A DNA stretch of 5,481 nucleotides from Thermoplasmata archaeon (GTDB taxonomy: Archaea; Thermoplasmatota; Thermoplasmata; Thermoplasmatales; Thermoplasmataceae). The stretch's first letter is position 1. Every line of letters begins with the position of its first letter. The stretch is from the NCBI GenBank assembly GCA_021797225.1, contig JAKAAE010000110.1, positions 1 to 5,481 of the forward strand. Direction: 5' to 3'. Below are positions 1-4,932 of this stretch, piece by piece. Below the pieces are notes generated by a model. That model was not told where the DNA came from and did no database searches. It saw nothing but the letters and a program-made list of their open reading frames with translations. The position numbers and the translations under genes are program-made.

Positions 1-135
1 ATAATAAAGGTAAGATTTCCTGATTATATAGCCCTTGAAAAGTTTATAGTTAATAACCTTAATGGAATACAGGGTATAAGGAAATCCAAAACAATGATGG
101 TACTGTCCATCATTAAGGATATTTATATGAGGTGA
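1..135 (+). CDS. C-terminal end of an Lrp/AsnC-type ligand-binding (RAM) domain protein, partial
   Basis: The window opens inside a reading frame that gives 44 residues and ends at TGA 133-135; the start lies outside. The fragment has the pattern of the last strand-helix-strand of an AsnC/Lrp effector-binding domain: a strand (IIKVRFPD), a helix that begins YIALEKFIVNNL, a turn GIQGIRKSKT, and a final strand MMVLSIIKDIY. In that family this domain forms oligomers and binds amino acids or other small effectors, usually behind an N-terminal DNA-binding helix-turn-helix. Whether this protein has the DNA-binding half or is a stand-alone RAM protein cannot be seen. The next gene starts 4 nt after the stop, so the two are probably co-transcribed. 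The family call rests on pattern recognition of a short piece. Confidence 0.6.
   Translation: MIKVRFPDYIALEKFIVNNLNGIQGIRKSKTMMVLSIIKDIYMR
129..135 (+). promoter_or_regulatory. Shine-Dalgarno sequence of the UPF0147 gene, overlapping the upstream stop codon
   Basis: GAGGTGA is a 7-nt match to the complement of the archaeal 16S rRNA 3' end (GGAGGTGAT). It sits 4 nt before the ATG at 140, and its last bases form the TGA stop of the upstream gene. It fixes the start of the downstream gene and supports translation from a shared mRNA. It is the only clear Shine-Dalgarno sequence in the window; most other genes appear leaderless. Confidence 0.75.
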
Positions 136-139
136 GACC

Positions 140-397
140 ATGGATGAAGATTTGTATAATGAAGTTATGGCATTGATGGATGACCTGGAGGATGATTCTT
201 CAATACCAAGAAATGTAAGAAAGATGTCTTCGGACGCAAAGGAAAAAATGAAAGATAACAAGGAAAGCCTTGATCTGAGGTGTGCCACTGTCATATCAGA
301 GCTTGATGATATATCAAATGACCCGAATGTGCCATCCCATGGACGGGCGGCTATTTACACCATAATAAGCAAGCTTGAGGCACTTTCAAAATCGTGA
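140..397 (+). CDS. UPF0147 family protein
   Basis: An 85-residue acidic protein matching the archaea-specific UPF0147 family in length and in its signature positions. Near residue 22 it has IPRNVRKMSSDAKEKM, and near residue 55 it has LDDISNDPNVPSHGRAAIYTIISKLE. These correspond to the family's 'vPrNVR..a..A' and 'LDeisnDPNmP.h.R..iw.i.s.LE' blocks. The predicted fold is all helical and soluble, with no signal peptide or membrane segment. No biochemical function is established for the family as far as I know. The start is fixed by a strong Shine-Dalgarno sequence that overlaps the stop of the Lrp/AsnC-like gene, so the pair is likely one transcript. A run of nine T follows about 40 nt after the stop. 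Confidence 0.88.
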   Translation: MDEDLYNEVMALMDDLEDDSSIPRNVRKMSSDAKEKMKDNKESLDLRCATVISELDDISNDPNVPSHGRAAIYTIISKLEALSKS

Positions 398-439
398 ATA
401 ACTAAATTAGTGTTGAAATTTGATCTTTTATTATATTAA

Positions 440-448
440 TTTTTTTTT
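440..448 (+). terminator. Oligo-T terminator after the UPF0147 gene
   Basis: Nine consecutive T residues lie 42 nt after the UPF0147 stop and just before the TATA box of the next gene. Archaeal RNA polymerase commonly terminates at T-runs without needing a hairpin, and I see no stable stem here. The background is very A+T rich, so the run alone is modest evidence. Confidence 0.4.
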
Positions 449-454
449 GTATAG

Positions 455-468
455 TTAAATATATATAA
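455..468 (+). promoter_or_regulatory. TATA box (box A) of the winged-helix regulator gene
   Basis: TTAAATATATATAA resembles the archaeal box A. Its centre lies about 33 nt before the ATG at 495, so transcription should start some 5-10 nt before the start codon or nearly at it. No Shine-Dalgarno sequence is visible between them. Confidence 0.5.
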
Positions 469-494
469 CATTATAATATTATTATACGATTGAA

Positions 495-851
495 ATGGCA
501 CTTTCAGAAGAAGTTAACAAATTAGCTAAGTATTTAATGATGTCTGACATACCGAGAAGTGTGGCATACACCCTGGTATACATAAAAGACAAAGGCGAAA
601 TAACCTCAGTGGAAATTGAACGGGAAACAGGTCTAAGACAGCCCGAAGTATCCATAGCAATGCAATGGTTACGGAGAAAAAATTGGATAGTAAAAAGAAA
701 TATGAAAAAAGAAGGAAAGGGTAGACCAATTCACGGTTATAAATTATCAAGGGATTTCAACGAAATTCTTGAAGAAATAATAAATGAACGTGAAAAGAAA
801 ATCGATGATATAAAAAATACAATAAACCAACTAAAGAATTTCAAGGATTAA
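495..851 (+). CDS. Winged helix-turn-helix transcriptional regulator
   Basis: A 118-residue protein with a winged-helix DNA-binding domain at about residues 20-85. Residues 20-31 (PRSVAYTLVYIK) are helix 1. Residues 36-46 (ITSVEIERETG) and 48-60 (RQPEVSIAMQWLR) form the helix-turn-helix with a recognition helix. Residues 63-84 contain the wing, with the basic stretch KEGKGRPIHGYKL. The 'GLRQPEVS.A...LR..-W......-GKGRP...Y.L' layout is typical of small archaeal regulators annotated as ArsR/MarR/TrmB-like. Residues 86-116 are a charged heptad-like helix, probably a coiled coil for dimerisation. No sensor domain or metal-binding cysteines are visible, so no ligand can be named. The gene has its own TATA box and lies 46 nt upstream of a membrane-protein gene that also has one; regulation of that neighbour is possible but unproven. 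Confidence 0.8.
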   Translation: MALSEEVNKLAKYLMMSDIPRSVAYTLVYIKDKGEITSVEIERETGLRQPEVSIAMQWLRRKNWIVKRNMKKEGKGRPIHGYKLSRDFNEILEEIINEREKKIDDIKNTINQLKNFKD

Positions 852-869
852 TTATTTGTATTTTTAATC

Positions 870-877
870 TAAATATA
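870..877 (+). promoter_or_regulatory. TATA box of the membrane-protein gene
   Basis: TAAATATA is centred about 24 nt before the ATG at 898, the spacing expected for a leaderless archaeal transcript. There is no Shine-Dalgarno sequence before the start. Confidence 0.5.
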
Positions 878-897
878 TTAATCCAATATAGGCATTA

Positions 898-1380
898 ATG
901 GTTATGTCATCCATAAAGGACGGAATATTTGCCGGTCTTAAGGCTGGAATTTTATATTTTATAATTGCTTCAATAATAAATGTGATAATAATTTATATTT
1001 TTATAGGCGAGTTTGCAGTAGCCTACGGTATTTCTACATCATCCTCAAAACTTTCTTTATTATTCACACTGCTTACCATATACCAGGTACGCGATATATT
1101 CATACTTGGTCTGCTATTCGGAGTCGTATTCTCTTTACTGCTTGCCAAATATTTTGAGATTATACCGAGGAACACACTGAATGGGAAAATTAAGTTCATG
1201 GTAATAGCATACTGGCTGGTATTTTTTGTAATAATAACTGCAGATAGCCTAGGAATAAGCGGCATATATGATTTGCTAGTGTATTTCATATCATATGTTG
1301 TTGTTAACCTCTTTCTCTCACTTTTATTCGGAAAATTTCTCTACATATATAATTCAAGATATATTGTTCAAACACAGTGA
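898..1380 (+). CDS. Four-helix membrane protein of unknown function; 3' end abuts a transposon end
   Basis: A 160-residue hydrophobic protein that I do not recognise. Hydrophobicity suggests four membrane segments at about 12-37, 67-85, 98-116 and 124-149, separated by short polar loops (for example 86-97, EIIPRNTLNGKI). No signal peptide cleavage site, catalytic motif or metal-binding cluster is visible. The ATG at 898 is 24 nt from the centre of a TATA box, consistent with a leaderless start; an in-frame ATG at 904 is an alternative. The stop codon TGA is immediately followed by CATCCTCCCC, the right end of an IS200/IS605-type element on the other strand. The element's terminal bases may therefore supply the stop, and the original C terminus could have differed. 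Membrane location is well supported; the role is not. Confidence 0.65.
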   Translation: MVMSSIKDGIFAGLKAGILYFIIASIINVIIIYIFIGEFAVAYGISTSSSKLSLLFTLLTIYQVRDIFILGLLFGVVFSLLLAKYFEIIPRNTLNGKIKFMVIAYWLVFFVIITADSLGISGIYDLLVYFISYVVVNLFLSLLFGKFLYIYNSRYIVQTQ

Positions 1381-1500
1381 CATCCTCCCCTATCTAAAGA
1401 TAGGAGCTTCCCGCTTCTACATAAAAACTTGCCTTATCAGATATAGGCTTCCCCTCCACGGGCATAAAGTCCCCAAAGTCCGTGGGTATCTTTCTCTTCT
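1381..1500 (-). ncRNA. Probable omega/reRNA scaffold at the element's right end
   Basis: In IS200/IS605 elements the 3' part of tnpB plus the right end encodes the RNA that guides TnpB, and the guide is taken from DNA just outside the right end. Here that region is intact. It contains a 16-bp perfect hairpin (1389-1404) and a second possible 6-bp stem (CCACGG 1456-1461 with CCGTGG 1480-1485). Two copies of AAAGTCC (1466-1472, 1475-1481) lie in and beside the loop. Extents are approximate and expression is unproven. The assignment is from family knowledge, not from a covariance search. Confidence 0.35.
1389..1404 (-). repeat. Right-end hairpin of the IS1341-type element
   Basis: CCTATCT-AA-AGATAGG is a perfect 7-bp inverted repeat with a 2-nt loop, overlapping the tnpB stop codon (1394-1396). 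A hairpin at this place, followed by GGGGAGGATGTC on the - strand, is typical of the subterminal right-end structure recognised as single-stranded DNA by Y1 transposases of IS200/IS605. The same bases would form the last stem of the guide RNA scaffold. Confidence 0.7.
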
Positions 1501-1728
1501 TATGCCTGATCTTCTCAGGCTTTATTATAATAAAGGTGCTGAATATCTTTTTGAATCCATTATTCAATACATTTAATGCAGCATTGTCATCCCTGCCCAT
1601 TGTTAATCCGCATTTAATGCAATGGTACTCCCTGTCATCAAGGGAATGTTTCCCTATTATATTGCCATAATAGTTTGATTAGGATATATTCTGAATCTAT
1701 ATGCGGTTTTATACTCTATGCCTATCAT
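1394..1728 (-). pseudogene. tnpB: tnpB remnant: N and C termini joined by a large internal deletion
   Basis: Two pieces of an OrfB/TnpB RNA-guided nuclease lie on the - strand in different frames. The N-terminal piece (1728 to 1657) reads MIGIEYKTAYRFRIYPNQT and then reaches stops; it matches the start of the intact tnpB at 4933 (MEYTTTYKFRIYPNKTQ). The C-terminal piece (1678 to 1394) has part of the zinc ribbon (YHCIKCG), the RuvC III motif GRDDNAALNVL with its catalytic Asp, and the conserved tail with MPVEGKP and VEAGSSYL. The junction is near 1672-1680. The missing part should hold about 290-320 residues of a usual ~370-400, including the first RuvC Asp, the Glu and the first CxxC pair. 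The ancestral start may be the ATA at 1720-1722, which aligns with the ATG of the intact copy and lies 25 nt from a TATA-like box. No nuclease activity can remain. Confidence 0.88.
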
Positions 1729-1767
1729 TAGTATGGAATGATCTTTATAAGCATTCTCTCCTGATTG

Positions 1768-1830
1768 CCAGAAATCCATCCGCATCACAAGCTCAGTGGC
1801 TTTCTTTCTGGGATATTGATTTGTAAAAAT
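1768..1830 (-). repeat. 63-bp inverted repeat, copy A (end of the ANL gene / start of the IS remnant)
   Basis: Read on the - strand, these 63 bp match 4705-4767 (+) at 55 positions without gaps. Both copies keep CCAGAAA and TTTCTGG exactly 30 nt apart (here 1805-1811 and 1768-1774 on the - strand). Similarity ends sharply at 1830 and fades after a 1-nt indel near 1767. The last ~11 codons and the stop of the ANL gene lie inside this copy. I interpret it as the left, tnpB-proximal part of the element; a separate short repeat cannot be excluded. Confidence 0.8.
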
Positions 1831-2986
1831 AGCCCTCCACCACCTTTACTTTTACATGTGTATTGACCCAGCCATCTGATATTTCACCGTCGCCCGGAAA
1901 AATTTCTGGAATATAAGGTGTTTTAACCAGCATTTCCTTTTTTTCATTGATGCGGTATTCAACATAATTCAATGGCATCCCGAACGATCCTTTCCGTATA
2001 TCATAGAACGGATTCATATGTGTTGTTAGAGTTATGTCGTCTGATCTTCCTGTAATCAGAGGAACCTTTGTATATTCATTGAATGCCTCCTCTGTTTTAA
2101 TGTCAGTAAACGGCATTATGCAGTATTTTACTCCGTTCAGATATATATGCTTATCAATTATAGAACTGTACAATTGGCCATCTCCAACAATAAAATCTGG
2201 GTTGTTTTTCATTATATTGCTGATGTTATTAATTACAGTCGCCCCGGAAAAGGATACGGGAAGTGTAACTGAATAAATTAATCCCAGTGGTGTTGAATGT
2301 TTAATGTCGGAAAAAAATACAGGTCTGCTATCGATTTTGGGCATCCAGTAATTTAGGATGAAAGTTAAGGATATTAGATTTTTCATGTTAAATTTTAAAA
2401 GCTTATTATTGCTGTAAAACATAATACAGGATTTTCTCGGGTCCTCAATCCTATTGGATCTTTTGCCACTGTATATAAATTCATAAAATTTGAGGACATT
2501 TTCACTGTATATAACCCTTGAATGGTATTTTATACTATTTATTACTGCCTTTCCTAGTGTAAGAAAATCTTTGGGATCGGATACAATATATTTTACATTC
2601 TGTGCTGTTGCCCGGTGAATTAGCCTTTTACAGATTATTATAACCTTTATTTTATGATCTTTCACATAGTTATTTATTGCTATCTCATCGGCATTTTCAT
2701 CAATTATCAGAACCCGGGCGCCTATTTTTATTGATGAGATAATTGAGATAATATATTCAGGTGTAAAATCAAGTAAAATGCCAACTGTATCACCCTCCAC
2801 GACATTCAGCCTGTGCTCCAGGTGATATGCCATTGAATCCACATATGAGAGAATCCTGGAATACGTAATATATTTATCATAAAAAATCATTACTGGCCTG
2901 CTTCGACTTACTTCAGTATTTTTACTCAGCAGAGTGTATATTGATAAATCAGGTATGTTCACAGGCCCTTTAATAGCACCGATCAT
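1793..2986 (-). CDS. Degenerate, C-terminally truncated AMP-binding (ANL superfamily) acyl-CoA synthetase-like protein
   Basis: A 397-residue relative of acyl-CoA synthetases. Recognisable are the N-terminal fold (GDTVGILLDFTPEYIISI, 65-82; KIGARVLIID, 87-96), a region equivalent to 'TE..p...NP' (GRSDDITLTTHMNPF, 313-327), 'GSFGMPLNYVEYRI' (333-346) and 'SDGWVNT' (370-376). Key residues are lost. The phosphate-binding loop, normally rich in Ser/Thr/Gly, is FYSNNKLLKFN (190-200). The ribose-binding Asp of the 'GW..TGD' motif is absent (WVNTHV). The whole C-terminal domain with its catalytic Lys is missing, as homologues are usually 500-560 residues. The frame ends inside a repeat shared with the second tnpB, so residues from about 386 on are probably transposon-encoded. 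The start at 2986 is 23 nt after nnr and leaderless, with its TATA box overlapping the nnr stop. It is likely a catalytically dead paralogue or decaying gene. Confidence 0.75.
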   Translation of the reverse strand: MIGAIKGPVNIPDLSIYTLLSKNTEVSRSRPVMIFYDKYITYSRILSYVDSMAYHLEHRLNVVEGDTVGILLDFTPEYIISIISSIKIGARVLIIDENADEIAINNYVKDHKIKVIIICKRLIHRATAQNVKYIVSDPKDFLTLGKAVINSIKYHSRVIYSENVLKFYEFIYSGKRSNRIEDPRKSCIMFYSNNKLLKFNMKNLISLTFILNYWMPKIDSRPVFFSDIKHSTPLGLIYSVTLPVSFSGATVINNISNIMKNNPDFIVGDGQLYSSIIDKHIYLNGVKYCIMPFTDIKTEEAFNEYTKVPLITGRSDDITLTTHMNPFYDIRKGSFGMPLNYVEYRINEKKEMLVKTPYIPEIFPGDGEISDGWVNTHVKVKVVEGYFYKSISQKESH

Positions 2987-3005
2987 TATATTATAATGGT
3001 AGGAT

Positions 3006-3017
3006 GGTTTTAAATTT
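3006..3017 (-). promoter_or_regulatory. TATA box of the ANL-like gene, overlapping the nnr 3' end
   Basis: On the - strand the sequence AAATTTAAAACC is centred about 26 nt before the ATG at 2986 and covers the nnr stop codon (3010-3012). The spacing fits a leaderless start, so the ANL-like gene may have its own promoter besides read-through from nnr. The A+T-rich background lowers confidence. Confidence 0.4.
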
Positions 3018-4383
3018 TATTATTCAGAATATATTTTATATTGTTTATTACATCCATGATGCCATAGTAGTATCCGTATTCTCTATACGCCATATCGCCG
3101 CATTTTTTATTTATATATGAGGCTACCACTGCAGATCTGAAGGGTTGCATTCCTCTTGATGATAAACCGGTTACAATTCCAGCCAGGACATCACCGGTAC
3201 CCCCCATGGCCATCCTACTATTCCCACCACTTGAATATTTAGTATTTTTACCATCTGTTATTATATCAGTTACACCCTTTAATAAAATGGTAATACTGTA
3301 CTCACTGGCTATTTTTACCGCATTTTCAACTGTCGCTTCCATGCCGGTAAAGGCCATGAATTCGGCGCTGTGCGGAGTGATTATTGCATTTCTTCGGGAT
3401 ATCCTATCTGGTGAAAGGACCCTCAGGGCATCTGCATCTATAATTAGTTGCCCCATATAGTTATCGATAACGTAATCCATAATTTTCATGGATGCATCAG
3501 TTCTGCCCATTCCCGGACCTACCAGTATTGACCCGATGCCATCTAGATCCTTTCCGTTAACTGTATCCACATCATAAAACATTATTCCCGGGTTGCGGGA
3601 AACTATGACATCTCTGTTGAATTTATATGAGAATACCTTTACAAGATCGGGGGCAGTATTGTATGCGGCAAGAGAGGCCATAACGGCGGCACCTGGAAAT
3701 GTGTTTCCCGCAAAAATTCCCACACTACCATTCATACCTTTATGCGCAAGAGGATTGAATTCCGGAATATATACCAGATCGCCTATTCCGGCGGATGTCT
3801 TTACCGACACTGGTACTCCTATGTCCACAACTATTATTTTTCCACTATTTGACTGGCTCATTCCTGTTTTCTTATCCGTAAATGTAATAGTGAAGTCGGG
3901 CTTTACAGCCACTTTTGATGGGAATCCAGATGGTACATCTATGGATACAATAGTTTTCCCAGATCTATTTATGGCATTGATAATTTCATCATATGGTTTC
4001 CGTGGATCACCTTTTATGCCTATTCCGAACATGGCATCAATTATAATATCACTGCCGGATAGAATTCCCTCAAAGTTAGAAATTCCATAATAGGCACCTT
4101 CGTAGTCATTGATCGCCCTCCTTGCTTCAGGTGTTTTTAGCCCTGCCACACCCTTGAGTAAAATAATAGAAACTTTATAATCTTTCTGTAGTAACTGGGC
4201 ACAGCATATTCCGTCACCTGCATTGTTACCAGTTCCACAAACAACAGTTACGAATTTCCCACGGGCAAATGTTTTTTCAATAAAGTCCGAAACAGCCTTA
4301 CCTGCATTCTTCATGAGTAGATAGGTATCTCCGTATACATCAGAATAATTAATATCTGTAGACTTTTCATCAAGATAATCCAT
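3010..4383 (-). CDS. nnr: Bifunctional NAD(P)H-hydrate epimerase / ADP-dependent (S)-NAD(P)H-hydrate dehydratase
   Basis: A 457-residue cytosolic repair enzyme that returns hydrated NADH/NADPH (NADHX, NADPHX) to the active cofactor: the first domain interconverts R and S epimers, and the second dehydrates the S form using ADP. Residues 1-205 are the YjeF_N epimerase domain, with MKNAG (24-28), GTGNNAGDG (50-58), DAMFGIGIKG (116-125) and SIDVPSG (147-153, Asp149 likely catalytic). Residues 210-457 are the ribokinase-like YjeF_C domain, with HKGMNGSVGIFAG (214-226), GPGMGR (289-294), IDADAL (315-320), TPHSAEF (336-342) and GGTGD (394-398, Asp398 catalytic). The length is close to other archaeal two-domain Nnr proteins and both active sites look complete; the usual NNGGDG reads NNAGDG. 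The ATG at 4383 is 27 nt from a TATA-like box, so it is leaderless. Confidence 0.93.
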   Translation of the reverse strand: MDYLDEKSTDINYSDVYGDTYLLMKNAGKAVSDFIEKTFARGKFVTVVCGTGNNAGDGICCAQLLQKDYKVSIILLKGVAGLKTPEARRAINDYEGAYYGISNFEGILSGSDIIIDAMFGIGIKGDPRKPYDEIINAINRSGKTIVSIDVPSGFPSKVAVKPDFTITFTDKKTGMSQSNSGKIIVVDIGVPVSVKTSAGIGDLVYIPEFNPLAHKGMNGSVGIFAGNTFPGAAVMASLAAYNTAPDLVKVFSYKFNRDVIVSRNPGIMFYDVDTVNGKDLDGIGSILVGPGMGRTDASMKIMDYVIDNYMGQLIIDADALRVLSPDRISRRNAIITPHSAEFMAFTGMEATVENAVKIASEYSITILLKGVTDIITDGKNTKYSSGGNSRMAMGGTGDVLAGIVTGLSSRGMQPFRSAVVASYINKKCGDMAYREYGYYYGIMDVINNIKYILNNKI

Positions 4384-4405
4384 ATTTAAATATTGAACTT
4401 CAATA

Positions 4406-4415
4406 CTTAAATTTA
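4406..4415 (-). promoter_or_regulatory. TATA box of nnr
   Basis: TAAATTTAAG on the - strand is centred about 27 nt before the nnr ATG, the usual spacing for a leaderless archaeal mRNA. It is one half of the 110-bp divergent promoter region shared with the CDGSH gene. Confidence 0.4.
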
Positions 4416-4464
4416 GCTTAAAGTCAGAAAATCATCATATTTAGCCGGCAATAAAACAGTAATC

Positions 4465-4472
4465 ATTTATAG
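4465..4472 (+). promoter_or_regulatory. TATA box of the CDGSH protein gene
   Basis: ATTTATAG is centred about 26 nt before the ATG at 4494, giving a leaderless start; there is no Shine-Dalgarno sequence in the gap. It belongs to the divergent promoter region between nnr and this gene. Confidence 0.5.
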
Positions 4473-4493
4473 TAATAACATATATTATTAATT

Positions 4494-4703
4494 ATGTCAA
4501 GAATAGTAATGCATGAAAGAAACAAACCGTATATGTTAAAGGTTGGAGACAAGGAACTGCACCTGTGTGCATGCGGACTTTCTGAGAACAAACCCTACTG
4601 CGATGGGCACCATATGAAAACAACCGATGAAGGTGACAAGTTATATCTCTATGACCATGAGGGCAACAGAATAGAGGTAAGTTCATTCTATAAAAAAGAA
4701 TGA
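4494..4703 (+). CDS. CDGSH-type [2Fe-2S] iron-sulfur domain protein
   Basis: A 69-residue soluble protein with one CDGSH motif at residues 25-40: CACGLSENKPYCDGHH. The spacing C-x-C-x2-S-x3-P-x-C-D-G-x-H is exact, so Cys25, Cys27, Cys36 and His40 should bind a [2Fe-2S] cluster in the 3Cys-1His manner of the mitoNEET family. The position normally held by Ser, Ala or Thr before the His is His39, so the motif reads CDGHH. Short single-motif proteins of this kind occur in many archaea and bacteria and are thought to carry electrons or clusters; no specific partner is known here. The gene faces away from nnr and has its own leaderless promoter. Its stop lies one base before a 63-bp repeat that leads into the second tnpB, so its coding region was spared by the insertion. 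Confidence 0.9.
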   Translation: MSRIVMHERNKPYMLKVGDKELHLCACGLSENKPYCDGHHMKTTDEGDKLYLYDHEGNRIEVSSFYKKE

Positions 4704-4704
4704 G

Positions 4705-4767
4705 ATTTTTATAAATCAATACACCAGAAAGAAAGCCACTGAATTTATGATGTGGATGAATTTCTGG
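4705..4767 (+). repeat. 63-bp inverted repeat, copy B (downstream of the CDGSH gene)
   Basis: This is the partner of 1768-1830 on the other strand, with 55 of 63 positions identical and no gaps. CCAGAAA (4724-4730) and TTTCTGG (4761-4767) form the same inverted repeat with 30 nt between arms. In six of the eight differences copy A has C or G and copy B the T or A of a transition, as if copy B had drifted towards A+T. Continuing the CDGSH frame past its TGA gives DFYKSIHQKESH and a stop, the same tail that ends the ANL protein. Confidence 0.8.
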
Positions 4768-4899
4768 AATCAGATACTATAAATTCAATAAATAATTAAT
4801 TTTTTAAATATTTTCACAACCCGCCCGTGGAATGATTTTTAAAACAACGATAAATTGAATATTTTTAGAATAAACATTATATTGCGATTAAATGAGACA

Positions 4900-4908
4900 T
4901 TTTATATA
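4900..4908 (+). promoter_or_regulatory. TATA box of the second tnpB
   Basis: TTTTATATA is centred about 28 nt before the ATG at 4933, compatible with a leaderless transcript. The remnant tnpB has a similar TATA-like box 25 nt before its aligned start position. Confidence 0.5.
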
Positions 4909-4932
4909 CAGTTTTGATGTTCTGATATATAA

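Larger units (their letters stand above)
1378..1830 (-). mobile_element. Collapsed IS200/IS605-family (IS1341-type, tnpB-only) element
   Basis: Read on the - strand, this region holds in order a 63-bp sequence shared with the region upstream of the second tnpB, a TATA-like box (TTATAAA, 1744-1750), the first codons of a tnpB, the last ~95 codons of a tnpB, and a right-end hairpin. No Y1 transposase gene is present, so mobility would have depended on a tnpA elsewhere. The right boundary (low coordinates) is close to 1378-1381. The left boundary is inferred from the shared repeat and could instead lie near 1755. The internal deletion removed most of the tnpB coding region. Confidence 0.6.

Noticed and set aside
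1023..1289. 88-codon open frame on the - strand
   Set aside because: Antisense to the four-helix membrane protein, with no start signal or recognisable motif.
1466..1481. Direct repeat AAAGTCC twice, as a possible CRISPR-like or iteron unit
   Set aside because: Only two 7-nt copies, within the tnpB coding remnant and guide-RNA scaffold; no array.
1295..1576. 93-codon open frame on the + strand
   Set aside because: It overlaps the membrane-protein gene and runs antisense through the tnpB C-terminal remnant; it is a by-product of both.
1680..1828. Long - strand frame reading IFTNQYPRKKATELVM... straight into the tnpB N terminus
   Set aside because: It looks protein-like, and copy B reads similarly for about 20 residues, but six of the eight differences in this frame change the amino acid and copy B reaches stops soon after. 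I found no family it fits, so coding is not supported.
3593..4090. 165-codon open frame on the + strand
   Set aside because: It lies wholly antisense to nnr, whose protein has both domain signatures; no promoter or family pattern supports the opposite frame.
4492..4719. 75-codon open frame on the - strand rich in Cys and His
   Set aside because: It is the reverse complement of the CDGSH gene; the Cys/His richness mirrors that gene's codons.
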